A model generated the notes under the pieces. It worked only from the letters and a program-made list of their open reading frames with translations. It did no database searches and had not been told where the DNA came from. Shown piece after piece: positions 59,554-64,000 of a stretch of DNA of 64,000 nt (position 1 is the stretch's first letter; the number at the start of each line of letters is the position of its first letter). A program made the translations under genes and the position numbers. The DNA is from DATBGZ01 sp036557785 (GTDB taxonomy: Bacteria; Actinomycetota; Actinomycetes; Mycobacteriales; Micromonosporaceae): the NCBI GenBank assembly GCA_036557785.1, contig DATBGZ010000094.1, forward strand, positions 1 through 64,000, read 5' to 3'.

Positions 59554-60240
59554 CTACATATCGAGGTTGATCTCCTCCCAGCCACGCGGCGGATCCTGGT
59601 ACGGACCGCGGAACGTGACCGCCCACTCCAGCGCCCAGCGCCGCTGGGCGATCAGCTTGGAGTGCACGAGACCTGGCAGCCGGATCTGCCGGCGCTCGGC
59701 CTCCAGGTACGCCCAGTCCAGGCAGTAGACGAGGTCGAGCGCGGCCGCGGCCTCCGGGGCCGGTGCGAGCGTCGGGTTCGCCCGGTCGCGCCAGGCGGAG
59801 AAGGCCTCCTTGGATGGCAGGTGAGGCATCTTCTCGATCAGCCCGTCCGGTGCCGGCTCGGCCGGATCGATCTCCGCGACCAGTCCCAGCAGCCAGGCCA
59901 GGGCGTAGATCGCCTCCAGGTGCAGCGTGAACGACGGGTGGTGCTTGCCGTCCTCCGAGCTGGCCAGGAAGTTCCATTCGGGCTTGGTGAGGTGGTCCAG
60001 CAGGTGCGCGTCGAGCAGCCACGCCATCGCGGCCTCGCCCGGCATCCCGTAGCAGCGCGCGTAGACGACGTTGAGGATCGCGGCTCGGCCCTCGATCTCG
60101 CTCGGCGGTCGCAGCTCGACACCGTCGCCGGGTTCCCAGATCACCGGGAACTGGGCCGGCGGCGTCGGCAGGTCGAGCCGACGCAGTGTCTCGATGCTCG
60201 TAGCGCGGACACGATGCGGATCCGGCGCGGGAGCCGTCAT
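59554..60240 (-). CDS. DUF4272 protein
   Basis: 228 residues of a family of unknown function in actinobacteria and firmicutes. Pattern seen: RATSIETLRRLDLPTPPAQFP, then EIEGRAAILNVVYARCYGMP, and ALEWAVTFRG. Only helical, with a short acidic C-terminus (GWEEINLDM). ATG 60240. Downstream of deoA by 97 bases and convergent with the methyltransferase. Confidence 0.75.
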   Translation of the reverse strand: MTAPAPDPHRVRATSIETLRRLDLPTPPAQFPVIWEPGDGVELRPPSEIEGRAAILNVVYARCYGMPGEAAMAWLLDAHLLDHLTKPEWNFLASSEDGKHHPSFTLHLEAIYALAWLLGLVAEIDPAEPAPDGLIEKMPHLPSKEAFSAWRDRANPTLAPAPEAAAALDLVYCLDWAYLEAERRQIRLPGLVHSKLIAQRRWALEWAVTFRGPYQDPPRGWEEINLDM

Positions 60241-60337
60241 GCTGCCGGCCCTCGCCACACGGCCGGCGGCCACGGGGCCCTGGGCGGGCCGGGCCAGTGG
60301 TTCACCACATCACTCCATCCAGGTCGGCCGGACCCTG

Positions 60338-61710
<1,373 letters not shown>

Positions 61711-61714
<4 letters not shown>

Positions 61715-62448
61715 GTCGGCTGCCAGGTGTCGGCGATCTCGGCCGGCCCCGGCTCCGGGCCGGCCCAGGCGAGGCCGCCGTCCGCGTCGACCACGACGAC
61801 CCGCGGCGTCCGGGCCCTTCCCCAGGCTACGCCGTCGGCCACCTGCGTCCACATGGGACCCTCTTCGAGAATGCCGGCCCGCCCCGCCCCCGGTCCGCCC
61901 ACGGCCGAACCGGGGTCGTCAACCGAAGAGCGCTCCCAGTAGGCGGTCCACACGCGCTGCCCACCCACCATGTCGGTGTGGACGAAGACGGTGCCCTTGC
62001 CCTGCCACTCGCGCAGCCGGGGCGGCACCCAGCCGCCGGCCTCGGTGGCGGGTCGCACCGACTCGTGCAGGGTCTCCGGCCCGAACGCATGCGGGAGCAG
62101 GGTCGACAGCGGCAGCGGCCCGTGGGCGTGGTCCACCAGGCACTGCGGGCCGCCGTGCTCCCAGAGCAGCTGCCGGCACCGCCCGCACGGCATGAGCGGC
62201 GCCCCGTTGCCGTCCACACAGGACACGGCGACGAGCCGGCCGCCACCCGTGGCGACCAGGGCCGAGACGAGACCACACTCCGCGCACAGGGCAAGACCGT
62301 AGGACGCGTTCTCGACGTTGCACCCGACCACGACCCGACCGTCGTCGACCAGTCCGGCGGCGCCGACCGGGAAGTCCGAGTACGGCGCGTACGCCTGCTC
62401 CATCGCGTCGGTCGCGGCGGCCCGCAACGCGGCCCAGTCCACCGCCAC
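61711..62448 (-). CDS. cdd: Cytidine deaminase with extra C-terminal domain
   Basis: Zinc-dependent cytidine deaminase in residues 1-135: CAECG (catalytic Glu and Zn Cys) and PCGRC (two Zn Cys). 245 residues in total, so a 110-residue C-terminal extension is present: WQGKGTVFVHTDMVGGQRVW, then a Gly/Pro-rich linker and PRVVVVDADGGLAWAGPEP. The extension is unrecognised and not found in ordinary CDAs of about 130 residues. GTG 62448 starts four bases after the permease stop. Converts cytidine to uridine ahead of deoA in the salvage operon. Confidence 0.9.
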
Positions 62449-62452
62449 GGCG

Positions 62453-63724
62453 CTAGTCGCCGCCCTTGCGGTACGGCTGTCCGTCAGCAGCAGGCATCCG
62501 CAGGCGTTGCGACGCGAGAGCGAGCACCACCAGGGTGACGACGTACGGCATCGCCTGCACGAACGGGATGGGGAGTTGGCGGGTCGTACCGAACCAGATC
62601 GCCGCGAGCGCCGCGATGACCAGGCTCGCGATGCCGACGGCCCGGTTGCCGCGCACCAACTGGTACACCGCGATCGCCGCGAGCGCGATGGTGATGAAGA
62701 GCAGCAGCCCGTGCACCGAGTCGCTACCGCCTCGCAACTGCAGCGCGTCGGTGTAGCCGAACAGGGCAGCGCCGGCGGCGAGCCCACCCGGTCGCCAGTT
62801 GCCGAAGATCATGGTCGCCAGGCCGATGTACCCGCGGCCCGCGGTCTGCCCCTCGCGGTAGATGCTCGAGCCGACCATCGACAGGAACGCGCCGCCCAGA
62901 CCGGCGAGGCCGCCCGAGATGACCACGCCCAGATACTTATAGAGGTAGACATTCACCCCTAGAGACTCAGCCGCGCGCGGGTTCTCACCGCAGGAACGCA
63001 ACCGCAGCCCGAAGGGGGTACGCCAGAGCACGTAGTAGGTGGCGGGTACCAACAGGATCGCGATCACGGTCAGCGCTGAGACGTTGGTGAGCAGGCCACG
63101 CACGATGCCGCCGAGGTCGCTGATGAGGAACCAGTGGCGTCGCTCCAGGCCGTCCAAGTGGTCCACGCCGGGAAGCGAGAAGCGTGGCAGTTGGGCCAGG
63201 TACGGCGACTGCGTCACCCCACCGCCGGGCATCTTGGCGAAGGTGAACGAGCTGAGGTACCGGGCCGCGCCGGTGCCCAGGATCGTGATGGCGACGCCGG
63301 AGACGATGTGGTCGACGTTGAAGGTCACCGTGGCCAGTGCGTGCAGCAGACCGCCGACCGCACCCGCGAGCGCACCGACGATCACGCCACCCCAGACGCC
63401 GAAGGTGATGGCGCCCCAGGCCCCACCCCACGTGCCGAGGATCATCATGCCCTCGAGGCCGATGTTGACCACGCCCGAGCGCTCGGACCACAACCCGCCG
63501 AGGCCGGCCAGGCCGATCGGCACCGCCGCGGTGAGCATGGCGCCGAAGGCGCCGGCCGAGGTGAGGTCCTGGGCCCCGGTGATCACGCGGACCGCCGAGA
63601 AGACGAGCAGCCCCGCCGCTACCGCGATCAGCGTCCAGGCCAGCCGGGCCCGCCGGCCCGAGACCAGGGACGCGACCGAAGCCCGCTGCGCCGGGGGCGC
63701 GACGACGGTGCTCTCGCCGCTCAT
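62453..63724 (-). CDS. Nucleoside ABC transporter permease
   Basis: 423-residue permease of the BmpA-type nucleoside importer family (NupQ/YufQ-like). About ten transmembrane segments; the conserved GVVNIGLEGMMILG, FNVDHIVSGVAITILG and YLGVVISGGLAGLGGAFLSM stretches are seen. Start ATG 63724 overlaps the second permease stop by four bases, and cdd follows. The substrate is a purine or pyrimidine nucleoside; the ATPase and binding protein must be upstream beyond the window. Confidence 0.93.
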   Translation of the reverse strand: MSGESTVVAPPAQRASVASLVSGRRARLAWTLIAVAAGLLVFSAVRVITGAQDLTSAGAFGAMLTAAVPIGLAGLGGLWSERSGVVNIGLEGMMILGTWGGAWGAITFGVWGGVIVGALAGAVGGLLHALATVTFNVDHIVSGVAITILGTGAARYLSSFTFAKMPGGGVTQSPYLAQLPRFSLPGVDHLDGLERRHWFLISDLGGIVRGLLTNVSALTVIAILLVPATYYVLWRTPFGLRLRSCGENPRAAESLGVNVYLYKYLGVVISGGLAGLGGAFLSMVGSSIYREGQTAGRGYIGLATMIFGNWRPGGLAAGAALFGYTDALQLRGGSDSVHGLLLFITIALAAIAVYQLVRGNRAVGIASLVIAALAAIWFGTTRQLPIPFVQAMPYVVTLVVLALASQRLRMPAADGQPYRKGGD

Positions 63725-64000
63725 GCGCCACCGACCGGAGCGGGGGTCGCCTGCGTCTCGCCCGTGGCCTGACCGACGATGCGCTGTTGCTGCCGCCGGC
63801 TGATCCGCGCGGCCAGCTCATAGGCGACCACGACGACGAGCACGGTCACCCCCTGCATGATCACGATTGTCTCCTTCGGGATGTCCTGCAGGTCCAGCGC
63901 GAACCGGGATTCGTCGAGGAACGCCCACAGCAGCGCCGCGAACGCGATCCCGACGGGGTGGTTGCGGCCGAGCAGTGCGACGGCGATGCCGGTGAAGCCG
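63721..64000 (-). CDS. Second nucleoside ABC transporter permease (partial C-terminus)
   Basis: C-terminal 92 residues of a NupP/YufP-like permease running off the window end: GFTGIAVALLGRNHPVGIAF, a last transmembrane helix (VIMQGVTVLVVVVAYELAAR) and an extended tail. Stop overlaps the next start (ATGA). Forms the importer with the neighbouring permease. Confidence 0.9.
   Translation of the reverse strand, partial: GFTGIAVALLGRNHPVGIAFAALLWAFLDESRFALDLQDIPKETIVIMQGVTVLVVVVAYELAARISRRQQQRIVGQATGETQATPAPVGGA

Overview
The window is a chromosomal segment of a very GC-rich actinobacterium. Evidence: pervasive GTG starts, third-codon-position G/C, a mycothiol glycosyltransferase (mshA), a conservon (sensor kinase, roadblock, DUF742, GTPase), and the gene order murB / SDR / mshA / YbjN-like familiar from actinobacteria. 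Gene content and order (tRNA-Gln next to glmU-prs; tatD-rsmA-ispE-ABC-F; acyl-CoA desaturase plus TetR) most resemble Micromonosporales as I remember them; that placement is inference. I see no rRNA, no CRISPR array, no intact insertion sequence and no prophage.

Layout. 1-4 kb: cell-wall and thiol genes (YbjN-like partial, mshA, SDR, murB). 3.9-9.8 kb: a maleylpyruvate-isomerase-like gene cut by an in-frame TGA, then a purine/molybdenum hydroxylase operon with 4-bp overlaps (FAD subunit, 2Fe-2S subunit, 8-oxoguanine-deaminase-like amidohydrolase, Mo subunit). 9.8-13.4 kb: EI24 membrane protein, prs, glmU, tRNA-Gln(UUG). 13.5-15.4 kb: fatty-acid desaturase and TetR regulator behind a perfect 16-bp palindrome. 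15.4-22.7 kb: DUF4383, ABC-F, ispE, rsmA, a cytochrome P450 inserted with 4-bp overlaps, TatD, DUF664. 24-27.3 kb: metG and a short editing-less ThrRS-like enzyme preceded by a Thr-codon leader peptide and a terminator hairpin (putative ribosome-mediated attenuator). 27.6-29.05 kb: an island of visibly lower GC encoding two exported proteins of unknown role.

29-39.5 kb: 2H phosphoesterase; a two-gene cassette of a helical-repeat/vWA protein and an ARPP-2-like protein; zinc-ribbon membrane protein; LpdA-type flavoprotein; GGCT-like protein; DUF4349 lipoprotein; M20 amidohydrolase. 39.8-49.4 kb: acyl-CoA mutase large subunit, Ser/Thr kinase, phosphohexomutase, upp, deoC, an active aldehyde dehydrogenase and a truncated partner. 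49.5-57.2 kb: an acidic protein, then a two-gene module (IS110-like N-domain joined to a conservon-kinase-like tail, plus a roadblock protein) facing a complete conservon on the other strand. 57.5-64 kb: nucleoside salvage (add, deoA, cdd, two nucleoside ABC permeases), an RlmA-type methyltransferase and a DUF4272 protein.

Themes. Nucleoside and purine salvage recurs (prs, upp, deoC, phosphohexomutase, add, cdd, deoA, nucleoside permeases, purine oxidation operon): exogenous nucleosides would be imported, deaminated and phosphorolysed, with deoxyribose phosphate drained by deoC. The strongest candidates for something undescribed are the Thr attenuator on the ThrRS paralog, the IS110-like/roadblock module facing the conservon, and the vWA plus ARPP-2-like pair. 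A small family of dispersed intergenic hairpins (25.9, 43.5 and 45.3 kb) and two over-represented palindromic words (CCGTACGG and TCCACNGTGGA) run through the window.
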